A DNA stretch of 64,000 nucleotides from Gluconobacter cerevisiae (GCF_015244675.1 NZ_JABCQO010000007.1:86757-150756); one strand, 5' to 3'. Counted from the first letter of the stretch, positions 17,733 through 27,031 are shown. The notes: generated by a model from the sequence alone, not told the origin. Made by a program: numbers and translations.

Positions 17733-18212
17733 TCAGGAGCGGGCGGGCACGTTGCGCAGGAAGGCCAGTGTTTCGACGCAGGCTGCGGCGGCTTCCCGGC
17801 CTTTGTTTTCGGCATCTGCGCGGGAGCGGTCCACGGCCTGCTGTTCGGTGTAGGTTGTCAGGATGCCGAAAGCGATCGGCACTTCGGTGGCAAGCTGGGC
17901 CTGCATGATGCCGATGGTGGCACCCAGCGAGATGAACTCGAAATGCGCGGTGTCACCCTTGATGACGCAGCCGAGGCAGATCACGCCCTCGTATTGGCCG
18001 GATTTCGCCAGACGCTGGGCCAGAATGGGGAGTTCGAACGCGCCCGGCGCGTCATAGACGTCCACATCGGTGATGCCGCGCTCTTCGAGCCATTCAAGCG
18101 CGCCGTTCTTCAGGCCACCGGTAATGCTCGTGTTGAAGCGGCTGGAGATGATGGCCACTTTCGGTACGGGAGAAAGGCGCAGATCTGGGGCTACGGGGAT
18201 ATGTTTGCTCAT
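17733..18212 (-). CDS. ribH: 6,7-dimethyl-8-ribityllumazine synthase
   Basis: A 159-residue lumazine synthase that condenses 3,4-dihydroxy-2-butanone 4-phosphate with the ribitylaminouracil. VAIISSRFNTSITGGL, YDAPGAFELPILAQ, GCVIKGDTAHFEFI and PIAFGILTTYTEQQA are conserved; the catalytic histidine is in DTAHFE. It is the last gene of the riboflavin operon, with its start overlapping the ribBA stop by four bases. Confidence 0.96.
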   Translation of the reverse strand: MSKHIPVAPDLRLSPVPKVAIISSRFNTSITGGLKNGALEWLEERGITDVDVYDAPGAFELPILAQRLAKSGQYEGVICLGCVIKGDTAHFEFISLGATIGIMQAQLATEVPIAFGILTTYTEQQAVDRSRADAENKGREAAAACVETLAFLRNVPARS

Positions 18213-19462
18213 GCCGGCTGTTCCTGAAGAAAATGGCCCATCCGTGTGCGTTTGGTCGCAAGATAGGCGCGGTTGAAAGGATTGGCTGCGATTTCCAGCC
18301 GTTCGCTGGACTGCACGTCAAAGCCGAAGCGGACGAGGTTGGATTCCTTGTCCGGGTTGTTCGTCAGAAGGCGGAGCGAACTCACGCCCAGATGCCGCAG
18401 CAGGTCGGCTGCTGCATCCCATTCGCGGGCATCGGCGGGTAGGCCGAGGGCCTCGTTGGCCTCCACCGTATCCATGCCATGATCCTGAAGCTCGTAGGCG
18501 CGGATCTTGTTGGCCAGTCCGATCCCACGGCCTTCATGGCCTCGCAGATAAACCAGCACGCCGGATTCGGATGCTGAAATCCGCTCCAGAGCCTCGCGGA
18601 GCTGCGCGCCGCAGTCGCAGCGCATGGAGCCGAGCGCATCGCCCGTCACACATTCCGAATGCAGACGTACCAGCGGAACGCCTTTGGACGGGTTGCCCTT
18701 CACCAGCGCGACGTGCTCCACACCGTCGACGGCGCGGAAGGCATGGATGCGCAGATCGTGGCCGCCGAAAATGCTGGGGAGAGCGGATTCGGCCACCATT
18801 TCGCCCGCAGCCGGAACCGGCGTGCAGATCAGGTCGTGGCCCGCGATGGCATCGCGTCCGTGTTCGCGGCACCAGTCCTGAAGGTCGGCGATGCTGACGA
18901 TAGGCATGTTGTGGCGTGCGGCATATTTCCGCAGTTCCGGCAGACGCATCATGCTGCCGTCATCGGCCATGATTTCGCAGATCACGCCTGCGGGCTCCAG
19001 CCCGGCCAGACGCGCGATGTCGATCGAACCTTCCGTATGACCGTTGCGTCCCAGAACGCCTTCGGGATGGGCGCGGAGCGGGAAGATGTGACCCGGTGAG
19101 ACGAGATCGTCTGGCTTGGCTGCGGGGTTGGCGGCGATGACAATCGTGCGGGCGCGGTCGGCGGCGGAAATACCGGTCGTCACGCCTGTTGCCGCTTCGA
19201 TCGAGACCGTGAAGGCCGTGCCGCGCGGGTCGCGGTTGCGCGCTACCATCGGCGGCAGGGCGAGACGGTCCGCCTGTTCGGCTTCCAGCGGCAGGCAGAT
19301 CAGGCCTCGCGCCTCGCGAACCATGAAGTTGATGGCTTCCGGCGTGGCGAACTGCGCTGCCATGACCAGATCGCCCTCGTTCTCCCGGTTTTCGTCATCG
19401 ACCATGACGACCATACCGCCTGCACGGATGGCCTCGATAGCGGCTTTCAGGGACGGCTTCAT
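18209..19462 (-). CDS. ribBA: Bifunctional 3,4-DHBP synthase / GTP cyclohydrolase II-like protein
   Basis: A 417-residue fusion. Residues 1-~200 are DHBP synthase: [50 protein letters not shown]. Residues ~205-417 are GTP cyclohydrolase II-like, with the zinc cysteines in [18 protein letters not shown] and [10 protein letters not shown]. In some alphaproteobacteria the second half is inactive, but here the cysteines and the GTP-site arginine region look complete. The start at 19462 overlaps the ribE stop; the longer open frame upstream is inside ribE. Confidence 0.93.
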   Translation of the reverse strand: MKPSLKAAIEAIRAGGMVVMVDDENRENEGDLVMAAQFATPEAINFMVREARGLICLPLEAEQADRLALPPMVARNRDPRGTAFTVSIEAATGVTTGISAADRARTIVIAANPAAKPDDLVSPGHIFPLRAHPEGVLGRNGHTEGSIDIARLAGLEPAGVICEIMADDGSMMRLPELRKYAARHNMPIVSIADLQDWCREHGRDAIAGHDLICTPVPAAGEMVAESALPSIFGGHDLRIHAFRAVDGVEHVALVKGNPSKGVPLVRLHSECVTGDALGSMRCDCGAQLREALERISASESGVLVYLRGHEGRGIGLANKIRAYELQDHGMDTVEANEALGLPADAREWDAAADLLRHLGVSSLRLLTNNPDKESNLVRFGFDVQSSERLEIAANPFNRAYLATKRTRMGHFLQEQPA

Positions 19463-20097
19463 GAGGCCACCTTTCCAATGCTGGGGGAGAACCGCAGCAG
19501 GTTCTCGACATATTTGGACAGCACATCGACTTCCACATCCATCCGGTCTCCGACCGACAGCGTGGAGAGGTTGGTGTGTTCCCATGTGTGCGGGATGATC
19601 GTCAGGCCAACTTCGAAACCGGGCTGACCGTCACGGGTGATGGCGTCGTGCAGGTCGTTCACCGTCAGGCTGATGCCGTCGAAGGTGATGGAGCCCTTTT
19701 CCACGACATACTGGCGCAGCGCTTGCGGGACGAACACGCGCAGGGCGTAGGAATCCCCGGCTTTTTCAACGCTGGCGAGGGTCGCCACGCCATCCACATG
19801 ACCCTGCACGATATGGCCCGAAAGGCGCGTGCTGGCGGCGACGGCGCGTTCCAGATTGACGCGCGATCCGGCCTTGAGCTGATCCAGTGGTGTGCGGGAC
19901 AGCGTCTCGCCGCTGAGATGGAAGGTGGCCACGCCTGCTGAATCGAAACTCTCGACCGTCAGACACACACCATTGACCGCCACGCTTTCGCCGAGTTCCA
20001 GATCGGGAAAGCCGGTCTCCACGGTCAGGTCCATGGCCTTGTCGCGGACGGAGGCGGCGTGGACTGTACCCAGACGCTCTATGATTCCAGAGAACAT
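19459..20097 (-). CDS. ribE: Riboflavin synthase alpha chain
   Basis: A 212-residue riboflavin synthase made of two repeated lumazine-binding barrels, beginning [12 protein letters not shown], the universal N-terminus. Barrel one contains [10 protein letters not shown] and barrel two GISLTVND. It dismutates two lumazines into riboflavin. The start overlaps the end of ribD by 19 bases on the same strand, and its stop overlaps ribBA, so the operon is tightly coupled. Confidence 0.96.
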   Translation of the reverse strand: MFSGIIERLGTVHAASVRDKAMDLTVETGFPDLELGESVAVNGVCLTVESFDSAGVATFHLSGETLSRTPLDQLKAGSRVNLERAVAASTRLSGHIVQGHVDGVATLASVEKAGDSYALRVFVPQALRQYVVEKGSITFDGISLTVNDLHDAITRDGQPGFEVGLTIIPHTWEHTNLSTLSVGDRMDVEVDVLSKYVENLLRFSPSIGKVAS

Positions 20098-21113
20098 GCG
20101 TTTTCCCTCAGCAGTTGCAGCGGGCTTTCGTCCCGCGATTTCAGATCGATGCGGTCAGCGCCCGCAGTTTTATGAATGGTGAGCCAGTCGTCCCACAGCC
20201 CGGCCTCGGCAACGGAGGCCAGTAGGGCCGGTCCCGCCTCGATCATTGCCCAGTTCGCGCCGCGCCCCGCCAGCAGGGTCGGGACGGAGAGCAGGTCGGG
20301 TGTCGGGATGACCTCAAAGCCGGTTTCCGTCATCTCGGCAATCCAGTCTGCTGGAAGGCGGCCGTGGCGGTCGCAGACGACCAGAAGGCGCGGTTTGCGG
20401 CCCTCGTGGTCCGGGACATGCCGGACTGTGAAGCGCGGGCGGTCCGCCAGAACGGTGCCGATCCCGGTGATGATTGCGTCCGTCGCCCGGCGCAGGCGAT
20501 GCGCGAGGGTGAGCGAGGCCGGGGAGGTGAAGGTTTTCTGGCCCGGCGGCGGTACCATGGAGCCGTGTTCGTCCAGTGCCTGTTTGACACTGATCCATGG
20601 ACGATGTCGGACGACGCGGCTTGCGAAAGGCGCCAGAAGAGCCCGGCAGTCCTGTGCCAGATCGGCCATGTCTGGCCGGTCCGCAAGCATGACCACGCGT
20701 TTTGCGCCGGGCTCTTCGCACAGCCGGCCGGCTCCACCCGATGCCTGCGGGTTTGGGTCGGCCGCACCAATCCAGACCTCCCGAACCGGGCTGTTGCGAA
20801 GGGCTTCGCTGCACGGAGGCGTGCGCCCGGTGTGATTGCAGGGCTCCAGCGTGACGAGGGCCACCCGTACCTGATCCAGCACACCTGTCGCGTGGGCCTG
20901 TGCTAGAGCCATGGCTTCGGCATGGGGTTGCCCGACGCGCGGATGGACGCCAACCGTCAGGATATGGCCTTCCGCATCCAGCAGCGCACACCCGACGGAC
21001 GGGTTGGGTGCTGTGGCCCCGAAAGTCTCGACAGCCTGTGAGATGGCCGCACGAAAACCGTCGCGGATGGCGCTTGGAGCGATAGTGTCGGAAAGGGTGG
21101 TCTGGTTAGCCAA
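20079..21113 (-). CDS. ribD: Bifunctional pyrimidine deaminase/reductase RibD
   Basis: A 344-residue two-domain enzyme for steps two and three of riboflavin synthesis. The deaminase half shows APNPSVGCALLD, the zinc motif HAEAMAL and LEPCNHTGRTPPCSEAL. The reductase half shows PWISVKQALDEHGSM and LAHRLRRATDAIITGIGTVLADRP. The ORF begins at a TTG (21113) without a clear ribosome site, so the exact start is uncertain. It is the first gene after the FMN riboswitch. Confidence 0.93.
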   Translation of the reverse strand: MANQTTLSDTIAPSAIRDGFRAAISQAVETFGATAPNPSVGCALLDAEGHILTVGVHPRVGQPHAEAMALAQAHATGVLDQVRVALVTLEPCNHTGRTPPCSEALRNSPVREVWIGAADPNPQASGGAGRLCEEPGAKRVVMLADRPDMADLAQDCRALLAPFASRVVRHRPWISVKQALDEHGSMVPPPGQKTFTSPASLTLAHRLRRATDAIITGIGTVLADRPRFTVRHVPDHEGRKPRLLVVCDRHGRLPADWIAEMTETGFEVIPTPDLLSVPTLLAGRGANWAMIEAGPALLASVAEAGLWDDWLTIHKTAGADRIDLKSRDESPLQLLRENACSLES

Positions 21114-21232
21114 GTTGCGTCTACTGGTCCCGTTACGATCGGGACGTCCGCAAGGCGCACGCCGCCCTCAGCCGGAACGGAAAACAGGCGGGACGGCACG
21201 CGCCCAACCTGTCCGCGACCGGACAAGTGCTG

Positions 21233-21384
21233 CGTTCTCTTCCATCCGGACTATGACCGTCGGCTCCGGAGTCTCACCGGATCTGCTTGTCCCTTCCGGA
21301 TCGAAATCCGAAAGGCGCTCGCGGGCTGAGGCGGAGAAAACCGCCAATACCGCCGGTGGGGAGTTTCACCCCGCCCTGAGAACG
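21233..21384 (-). promoter_or_regulatory. FMN riboswitch (RFN element)
   Basis: The minus strand carries the conserved RFN core. The closing helix is CGTTCTC (21384-21378) with GAGAACG (21239-21233). Inside it are GGGCGGGGTGAAACTCCCCA, CCGGCGGTATTGGCGG, GATCCGGTGAGACTCCGGAGCC and GACGGTCATAGTCCGGATG, all hallmark segments. About 120 bases separate it from ribD and would form the expression platform. It should shut down the rib operon when FMN is plentiful. Confidence 0.95.
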
Positions 21385-21482
21385 TCTGTGTTCACTCGAA
21401 TTATGGAACCGTCTGGACGGGAATGACAAGCAAAAATCTACACAGGTCCTTTTCCGAAGACGCAGTCAGGACGTGCGGATAC

Positions 21483-21514
21483 AAAAAAACCGCCGGTCGG
21501 GGACCGGCGGTTCT
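21483..21514 (-). terminator. Intrinsic terminator of the entericidin-like gene
   Basis: On the minus strand CCGCCGGTC and GACCGGCGG form a perfect 9-bp stem with a three-base loop, followed by a run of seven T. It lies about 30 bases after the stop of the small lipoprotein gene and well upstream of the FMN riboswitch. Confidence 0.88.
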
Positions 21515-21542
21515 GAAAGCCCGGAGCGGGTTTTCGGAAAAC

Positions 21543-21734
21543 TCAGTTCGGGGAAGCGTTCGTGTGACGCTCGATCGCGCCCTGCGTTGCATTGGCGCCG
21601 CGGGAGACGTTGTGACCGACGGAGCTCACGTCCTGACCAGCGCCGCGCACGGTGTTGCAGGCGGACAGCGTGACGGCCGAGCCCGAAAGAAGAGCCAGAG
21701 ACAGGGCAATGCGTGCGATGGACTTGGTGGACAT
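21543..21734 (-). CDS. Entericidin A/B-family small lipoprotein
   Basis: A 63-residue lipoprotein. The signal ends in a lipobox (VTLSAC, cysteine near residue 26) and the mature part CNTVRGAGQDVSSVGHNVSR matches entericidins (CNTxxGxGxDI). The start at 21734 has AAGAGGA in front; a longer frame adds residues with no family likeness. In E. coli entericidins are stress-linked envelope lipoproteins forming a toxin/antidote pair. Only one such gene is present here. Confidence 0.85.
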   Translation of the reverse strand: MSTKSIARIALSLALLSGSAVTLSACNTVRGAGQDVSSVGHNVSRGANATQGAIERHTNASPN

Positions 21735-21914
21735 AGAAAAAATCCTCTTAAAGAGCGTTTCGGCCATTAAACGACATTTCATGACAATGGTTCGCGGACT
21801 TGGGAGAAATTTTTTCAGGGTGCCGCCGGTCCGGATTGAAAGTCGTCTCATCCGTTCTGAACGAATGGCGCTGTCGGACGCTTTATGAGGAATTTTCCCT
21901 TTTTGTGAGGATCC

Positions 21915-23384
21915 ATGCCCAGTTCCCGGCCTGAACGTACTTCATCTCGCCAGAACCAGAATCGGTCAGCCATCGTCTGGTTTCGGGACGATCTGCGTCT
22001 GGCGGACCATCCTGCGCTGCATGAGGCTGTGGCGTCCGGTCGGCCGCTGATCTGTCTTTATGTTCTGGATGATGTGACCCCGGCTCTGCATCCGGCTGGA
22101 GCTGCATTGCGGTGGTGGCTTCATGGGGCTCTGGCGGACCTGCGGGGGCAGCTGGAAAGTCGGGGCGGGACGTTGCTGACGCTTGCGGGGTCGGCTGAGG
22201 AGTTGCTTCCGCAACTTGCGCGGCACATGGATGTGGCGTCGGTACACTGGCACCATCGTCTGCATGAACGCGAACGGGCACAGGATGACCGGATCCGGCA
22301 GGCTCTGGAGCAGCAGGGTTGTGAGGTTCGGGCGCATTGGGGGACGGTTCTGCTTGATCCGGGTCTGGTGCGTACGAAGCAGGGTGGGTTCTACAAGGTC
22401 TGCGGTTCGTTCTGGAAAGCGCTTCAGACCTACACCGTACCAGAGCCGTTGGACGTTCCAGACAGGGCCTCGTTTCAGGACGTTCCGGACTCTGTGCTGC
22501 CAGATGAACGGCTGAACGAAGCGAATCTGTGTCCGCGGGCTCCGGACTGGGCGGGCGGGTTCCGTAAGACATGGGAGCCGGGAGAGGCGGAAGGGCAGGA
22601 GCATCTTGAGGATTTTCTGAAAGATGCTGTTGCGGAGTATCCGAGGGGACGGGACAGGGTGGCGGAGGAGGGAACGTCGCGTCTGTCGCCCTATCTTGCG
22701 TCCGGTGCGGTCTCGCCCCGGCAGGTCTGGGCGGCGTTACAGAAGCATGGTGCGCATACAGATGGACCGCGGATTTTCCTGTCAGAACTCGGGTGGCGGG
22801 AATTTGCCCGCTACACGCTGTATCACTTGCCGCAATTGCCGTTTGAAAACCTCAGCCCGAAGTTTTCCGGGATGCACTGGCGGAACAGCGCAGCGGACCT
22901 GAAGGCGTGGCAGCGGGGACAGACGGGCGTGCCGATTGTGGATGCGGGGATGCGCCAGCTCTGGCAGACCGGCTGGATGCATAACAGGGCGCGCATGATC
23001 GTGGGGTCATTCCTGACGAAGCATCTGCTGATCGACTGGAAAGAAGGGGAAGCGTGGTTCCGCGATACGCTGGTGGATGCAGATTTTGCGAACAATGCCA
23101 TGAACTGGCAGTGGGTCGCGGGAACGGGTATCGAAGCCACGCCGTTTTTCAGAATTTTCAATCCGACACGGCAGGCTGAAAAATTCGACCCGGAAGGCGA
23201 TTATATCCGCCAGTGGGTGCCAGAACTGCGCCGTCTGTCAGAAAAGGCGCTGTTTGAGCCCTGGGCCGCGAAGGATGCCGATCTGCGGCAGGGGGGAGTT
23301 ATTCTAGGCAGAACCTATCCGCGCCCCATCGTGGATCTGAAGGAGGGACGTGATCGCGCCCTTCAGGCGTTCAGGGCGCTTTAA
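21915..23384 (+). CDS. phrB: Deoxyribodipyrimidine photolyase
   Basis: A 489-residue FAD photolyase that repairs cyclobutane pyrimidine dimers using blue light. The N-terminal antenna domain starts with IVWFRDDLRLADHPAL; the FAD domain shows LSPYLASGAVSPRQVW, SELGWREFARY, GVPIVDAGMRQLWQTGWMHN and the tryptophan-bearing NWQWVAGTG. The DADFANNAMNWQW stretch is diagnostic of class I CPD photolyases. The first ~15 residues are a disordered basic extension. It is divergent from the entericidin-like gene with a 180-base spacer. Confidence 0.95.
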   Translation: MPSSRPERTSSRQNQNRSAIVWFRDDLRLADHPALHEAVASGRPLICLYVLDDVTPALHPAGAALRWWLHGALADLRGQLESRGGTLLTLAGSAEELLPQLARHMDVASVHWHHRLHERERAQDDRIRQALEQQGCEVRAHWGTVLLDPGLVRTKQGGFYKVCGSFWKALQTYTVPEPLDVPDRASFQDVPDSVLPDERLNEANLCPRAPDWAGGFRKTWEPGEAEGQEHLEDFLKDAVAEYPRGRDRVAEEGTSRLSPYLASGAVSPRQVWAALQKHGAHTDGPRIFLSELGWREFARYTLYHLPQLPFENLSPKFSGMHWRNSAADLKAWQRGQTGVPIVDAGMRQLWQTGWMHNRARMIVGSFLTKHLLIDWKEGEAWFRDTLVDADFANNAMNWQWVAGTGIEATPFFRIFNPTRQAEKFDPEGDYIRQWVPELRRLSEKALFEPWAAKDADLRQGGVILGRTYPRPIVDLKEGRDRALQAFRAL

Positions 23385-23395
23385 GGCCCTGATAC

Positions 23396-23419
23396 TCCGG
23401 CCCCGCGGGCGGGGCCGGA
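23396..23419. terminator. GC-rich hairpin between convergent genes
   Basis: TCCGGCCCCGC, loop GGG, CGGGGCCGGA is a near-perfect stem only 12 bases after the photolyase stop and 10 bases before the convergent coiled-coil gene stop. It lacks a clear T run on the plus side, so efficiency is uncertain, but its position fits a shared terminator. Confidence 0.6.
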
Positions 23420-23428
23420 CTGATAGAA

Positions 23429-23884
23429 TCAGAGACCGCCGTTCAGGAAGTTGCTGACATCACCGCGGGTTTTGCTGCCCAGAGCGTTGAGGCGGTTGCG
23501 CTGTTCCTGCGGGGCATTCTTGAGCTGCTGCAAGCGCTGGTTTTCCTGATCGCGCAGGTTGGTCAGCTTGGACTGTTCGCCAGCGATCTGCTTCTGAAGA
23601 CGCGCCTTCTCGTTGGCCGGAGCGTTTGTGTACTTGTCCTTCAGGTCCTGAATCCGCTTTTCGCGCGCAGCCTGAGCGTCCTGCGACTGCTTCTGGTAGT
23701 TCTGGACCTTGCTGTTCAGGCAGTCTTCCCGCTGTGCCAGACGTCCGATGACATCATTCTGGCCAGTCTGCTGGCAGGCGCTGGATGCCGTGGTGTCTGC
23801 CGCATAAGCCTGCGGAGCAAGGGAAACAGCTCCGGCAATCAGTCCGACAGCAAGCATCGTGCGGGGGGAAGGAATGAACGTCAT
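23429..23884 (-). CDS. Secreted coiled-coil protein of unknown function
   Basis: A 151-residue protein with a signal peptide (MLAVGLIAGAVSLAPQAYA, then AD). The mature part has two cysteines (CQQTGQNDV, REDCLNSK) and then a long heptad-rich, Gln/Lys/Arg-rich helix (residues ~60-125), as in small periplasmic coiled-coil proteins. An internal ATG ten codons in would also keep the signal. I recognise no family. It is a single gene between a shared hairpin and the FNR-type regulator. Confidence 0.75.
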   Translation of the reverse strand: MTFIPSPRTMLAVGLIAGAVSLAPQAYAADTTASSACQQTGQNDVIGRLAQREDCLNSKVQNYQKQSQDAQAAREKRIQDLKDKYTNAPANEKARLQKQIAGEQSKLTNLRDQENQRLQQLKNAPQEQRNRLNALGSKTRGDVSNFLNGGL

Positions 23885-23956
23885 GACATCTCCTGTAAAC
23901 GATCAGTAAAACATAGAGCGTCCTGATGGCGGGAATGTGGCTTTTTGAAAAGGGGC

Positions 23957-24679
23957 CTATTCCATGCCTTCCGCAATCGTCGATATCCGTTCAGGCATCA
24001 GTAACGTGATGTGGGTAATGCTTCGGATACTGATGAGCTTTTCTTTTTTGAAGGCGCTGAGGATGCGACTGACCGTTTCAATAGTGAGTCCGAGATAATC
24101 TGCGATATCGGTACGCGGCATCGGAAGGTCGAGTTCGACGGGATGAGACAGATCGGGTTTTTCCAGATTCTGGCAGCGTTCGATCAGGAATGTGGCTACG
24201 CGCTCGCGGGCTGTTTTGCGCCCCAGCAGGGTCATGCGGGCCTGCATCAGGGCCAACTCGCGGGAGGCTTCCTCGCGCAGGCGGTGTTCAAGACTGGGAA
24301 AGCGTTCGGTCAGGCGTTGCATGCCGGCATGGGGGAAGCGGCAGAGCGTGGCCCCGCCGAGGGCTTCAGCGCCAAAGGCGTAGCTGGTGGAGGCGGCGAG
24401 ACCGAGAAAGTCTCCGCCTTTCGCAAAACCGGTGATCTGGCGCCGTCCATCAGGAAGAAGGGTGAAGAGCTTGACCCTGCCACCGGTTACGACAAAGAAA
24501 TCGTTGGCGGGTGCACCCTCTTCTATAAAGGATCGACCGTCAGAAACGGTCATTCGTGAAGACTCGTTTGCAAGAATGGCAAGATCACAGTCGTCAATGC
24601 TGCTGCACACACTCAGACGTCGCCCTACGCAATGGGCGCATCGATCATGGACATCCTCTGGAGTATGTGACGCAGACAT
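23957..24679 (-). CDS. FNR-type Crp family transcriptional regulator
   Basis: A 240-residue regulator from the ATG at 24679, which has AGGA nine bases ahead; the frame extends 17 codons further without a ribosome site. Cysteines C14, C17 and C25 (CAHCVGRRLSVC) plus C113 match the four ligands of an oxygen-labile [4Fe-4S] cluster. The cNMP-like barrel follows, then a helix-turn-helix with PRTDIADYLGLTIETVSRILSAF, where E-xx-SR is the FNR recognition signature. It probably corresponds to the Gluconobacter regulator described as GoxR (from memory). One FNR box lies in its promoter region. Confidence 0.92.
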   Translation of the reverse strand: MSASHTPEDVHDRCAHCVGRRLSVCSSIDDCDLAILANESSRMTVSDGRSFIEEGAPANDFFVVTGGRVKLFTLLPDGRRQITGFAKGGDFLGLAASTSYAFGAEALGGATLCRFPHAGMQRLTERFPSLEHRLREEASRELALMQARMTLLGRKTARERVATFLIERCQNLEKPDLSHPVELDLPMPRTDIADYLGLTIETVSRILSAFKKEKLISIRSITHITLLMPERISTIAEGME

Positions 24680-24752
24680 GATGAATCCTGTTCCCGTTGT
24701 GCTGAGCGCAGCCTGAAGACTTTCAGCCACACTACCACATAATTTACCAGAC

Positions 24753-24766
24753 TTGATTCAGGTCAA
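24753..24766. promoter_or_regulatory. FNR box between the regulator and ompW
   Basis: TTGATtcagGTCAA matches the consensus TTGAT-N4-ATCAA at nine of ten positions. It lies 74 bases from the start of the FNR-type regulator and 59 bases from the ompW start, so it could serve either divergent gene. In E. coli ompW is FNR-controlled, and FNR proteins commonly autoregulate. Confidence 0.75.
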
Positions 24767-24824
24767 TGTGATGGAGGGGGAGGAGTGCTTTGTGAGGCTC
24801 AACGAATGGTGATGGAAATTCCAG

Positions 24825-25616
24825 ATGAAATTTAACGCTTTCGCGCTGGCCGCCGCAGTCGGTACCGTTGCAACTCCCGCGTTTGCACAGGTCACTGCTC
24901 CGGCTCCCCAGGTCATGGTCAGTGCGCCCATGACGGCTGCTCCTGTGCCGTCCGTAAACATCCATGCGCCTGCCTCCGGTCATTGCGGCCTGTTTCAGAC
25001 CTGCGCCAACACGCGCATCGGACTGGGCAAGGGCGACTTCATCGTTCGTTTGTCTGCGCTTGGCGTCATGCCGGAAGATCGTGACAGCAGCCTGAGACTG
25101 AACGGTGCGCATCTCGGGGGCCGCGTCAAGACGACGCGTCAGGTTATGCCGGAGCTGACGTTCGAATATTTCTTTACGGACAACGTCTCGGTCGATCTGA
25201 TCGCCGCCAGCACACGTCATGAGATCGCCGCTGAAGGCGTTCCGGGTCTGGGCAAGGTTGATGTGGGCAGCGCCTGGGTTCTGCCGCCGACCGTGACGTT
25301 TGCCTGGCATTTCCGTCCGCACAAGCGTTTCAACCCGTATGTGGGTGTTGGTGCGACGCTGGCATGGTTCCATAACGTGTCCCCTGCCGGTGGTCCGCTT
25401 ACGCAGAAGCTCAATGTCGGCGTGACTGGTGGCCCGTCGGTCAATGTCGGTTTCGACTATCAGGTCGTCGGCAACTGGTTCTTCAACTTCGATGTGAAGC
25501 AGATGTTTATGCGGGTCCATGCCTGGGCGCAGAACAATGCCGAAACCACGAAGATCACGGCGCATGATTCCCTCGACCCGACCGTTGTTGGCGCGGGTAT
25601 TGAATATCGTTTCTGA
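24825..25616 (+). CDS. ompW: OmpW family outer membrane protein
   Basis: A 263-residue protein with a signal peptide (FALAAAVGTVATPAFA). A 40-residue Pro/Ala-rich stretch precedes the OmpW barrel, where GKGDFIVRLSALGVMPED, PTVTFAWHFRPHKRFNPYVGVG and the final VVGAGIEYRF (aromatic C-terminus) are typical. OmpW is an eight-stranded pore thought to pass small hydrophobic molecules and is tied to oxygen and redox control. A FNR box lies upstream and an intrinsic terminator follows. Confidence 0.92.
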   Translation: MKFNAFALAAAVGTVATPAFAQVTAPAPQVMVSAPMTAAPVPSVNIHAPASGHCGLFQTCANTRIGLGKGDFIVRLSALGVMPEDRDSSLRLNGAHLGGRVKTTRQVMPELTFEYFFTDNVSVDLIAASTRHEIAAEGVPGLGKVDVGSAWVLPPTVTFAWHFRPHKRFNPYVGVGATLAWFHNVSPAGGPLTQKLNVGVTGGPSVNVGFDYQVVGNWFFNFDVKQMFMRVHAWAQNNAETTKITAHDSLDPTVVGAGIEYRF

Positions 25617-25644
25617 GCTTCGGGTCAGAAACCGGCTTATCAGG

Positions 25645-25676
25645 AAAGCGGCCTTTCTCCGAAGGGCCGCTTTTTT
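25645..25676 (+). terminator. Intrinsic terminator of ompW
   Basis: AAAGCGGCC pairs with GGCCGCTTT over nine bases and is followed by TTTTTT, 29 bases after the ompW stop codon. This is a textbook rho-independent terminator. The remaining ~200 bases to the efflux operon should contain its promoter; I see no clear metal-regulator operator there. Confidence 0.92.
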
Positions 25677-25876
25677 GCATTTTTGTGGCAATCACATAAA
25701 ACTTTTGCAATCCGATCATTCGGTCAGTGCAAAAATCTTTTCGTTTCCGTATGTGACGTCTGGCGTCCTTCCATGGGATATGAAATCGTCCGGACCGTGG
25801 CCGATGGGTCATTGTCCAGACGTTTCAGTCAAAACGGGACGTCTGTCCTGACAGAGTTACGGGGTTTTCTATCAGC

Positions 25877-27013
25877 ATGCGCGTTACCCGCGTCGGCGCG
25901 TGGGCCATTGGTCTGCTGTGCCTGGCCATCCTTCTCGTCGTCGTCCTGCGATTCCGATCCCCGCATTCGCCTGTTGCAGCGACCGAACCTCCTATGGTGA
26001 CGCAGTCGAAGGACGGTCTTGTCGTTCGGGAAGGCAGTCCGCTTGAGAAACGTCTGACGGTCCAAGCTGCCGTCAGCGTGTCCCGTGGTCATGGTATTCT
26101 GCTTCCGGCGCAGGTCATGACGGAACCGGGCCGGCAGGTGAATGTGTATGCGCCTGTCGCGGGCCGGATTACGGATGTTCTGGTTCATCTGGGCCAGCAT
26201 GTTCAGCGCGGGCAGGTGCTGGCCACGATTGCCGCTGGTGATCTGGATCAGGCGTGGGCCGACGACACACGTGCCCGTGCAGCCCTTGATTTCGCACGCC
26301 GTGCCTATGCGCGCGCGCAGGGCGTTCAGGCGATCGGGGGGAATGCCGTCAAGGATATTGAAGCCGCTCGCAACGATCTGACGCAGGCGCAGGCGGAAGC
26401 CGAGCGCACGCAGCGCAGGCTTCAGGTTCTGGGGGCGCGACCCGGCTATTCCGCAAAGGGGCAGGCGCCGCTTGTGTCTCCCGTGGATGGTGTCGTTTCC
26501 ACGACGATCATGGCGCCGGAGCAGAACATTACCGATCCGACCGCTATTCAGATGACGGTTCTGGACCTGTCACAGGTCTGGATCGCCGCCGCCATTCCGC
26601 AGGAAAATCTAGCGCAGATCGGTGAGGGCAACGTGCTGTCCGTCACGTTCGACGAGTTTCCGGGACGGACCTGTTCGGGTCAGGTCATCAGTTTTGATCC
26701 GGCACTTCATATCGATACACGCCGGATCAATGCCTATGTCGCCTGCCCCAACACCGATGGCGCCCTGCGTCCGGGCATGTATGTGAATGCGACACTGAAT
26801 ATCCCGCAGCCCAGCGAGATCATCATTCCCAAGGCCGCCCTTCTGATGAACAACGATCAGGTGTCGGTTTTCATTGAGACTGCGCCCCACACCTTCCAGC
26901 GGCGCGACATCACCATCAGCTATGATGAAGGTGAAAATGTTCGTGTGCTCAAGGGCATTTCCGCAGGAGAACGCGTCGTGACGAGCGGTGCCATTCTTCT
27001 GAATGATGACTGA
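25877..27013 (+). CDS. RND efflux periplasmic adaptor subunit (CzcB/CusB-like)
   Basis: A 378-residue membrane-fusion protein with one N-terminal hydrophobic anchor (ALGAWAIGLLCLAIL-type segment at residues ~6-23). The barrel-sandwich halves show VNVYAPVAGRITDVLVHLGQHVQRGQ and APLVSPVDGVVSTTI flanking a helical hairpin. It bridges the inner-membrane pump and the outer-membrane channel encoded next. No His-rich or Met-rich N-terminal metal site is visible, so the cargo is not clear from this subunit. Confidence 0.9.
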   Translation: MRVTRVGAWAIGLLCLAILLVVVLRFRSPHSPVAATEPPMVTQSKDGLVVREGSPLEKRLTVQAAVSVSRGHGILLPAQVMTEPGRQVNVYAPVAGRITDVLVHLGQHVQRGQVLATIAAGDLDQAWADDTRARAALDFARRAYARAQGVQAIGGNAVKDIEAARNDLTQAQAEAERTQRRLQVLGARPGYSAKGQAPLVSPVDGVVSTTIMAPEQNITDPTAIQMTVLDLSQVWIAAAIPQENLAQIGEGNVLSVTFDEFPGRTCSGQVISFDPALHIDTRRINAYVACPNTDGALRPGMYVNATLNIPQPSEIIIPKAALLMNNDQVSVFIETAPHTFQRRDITISYDEGENVRVLKGISAGERVVTSGAILLNDD

Positions 27014-27031
27014 TCCGGTGGCCCTGAGCTG

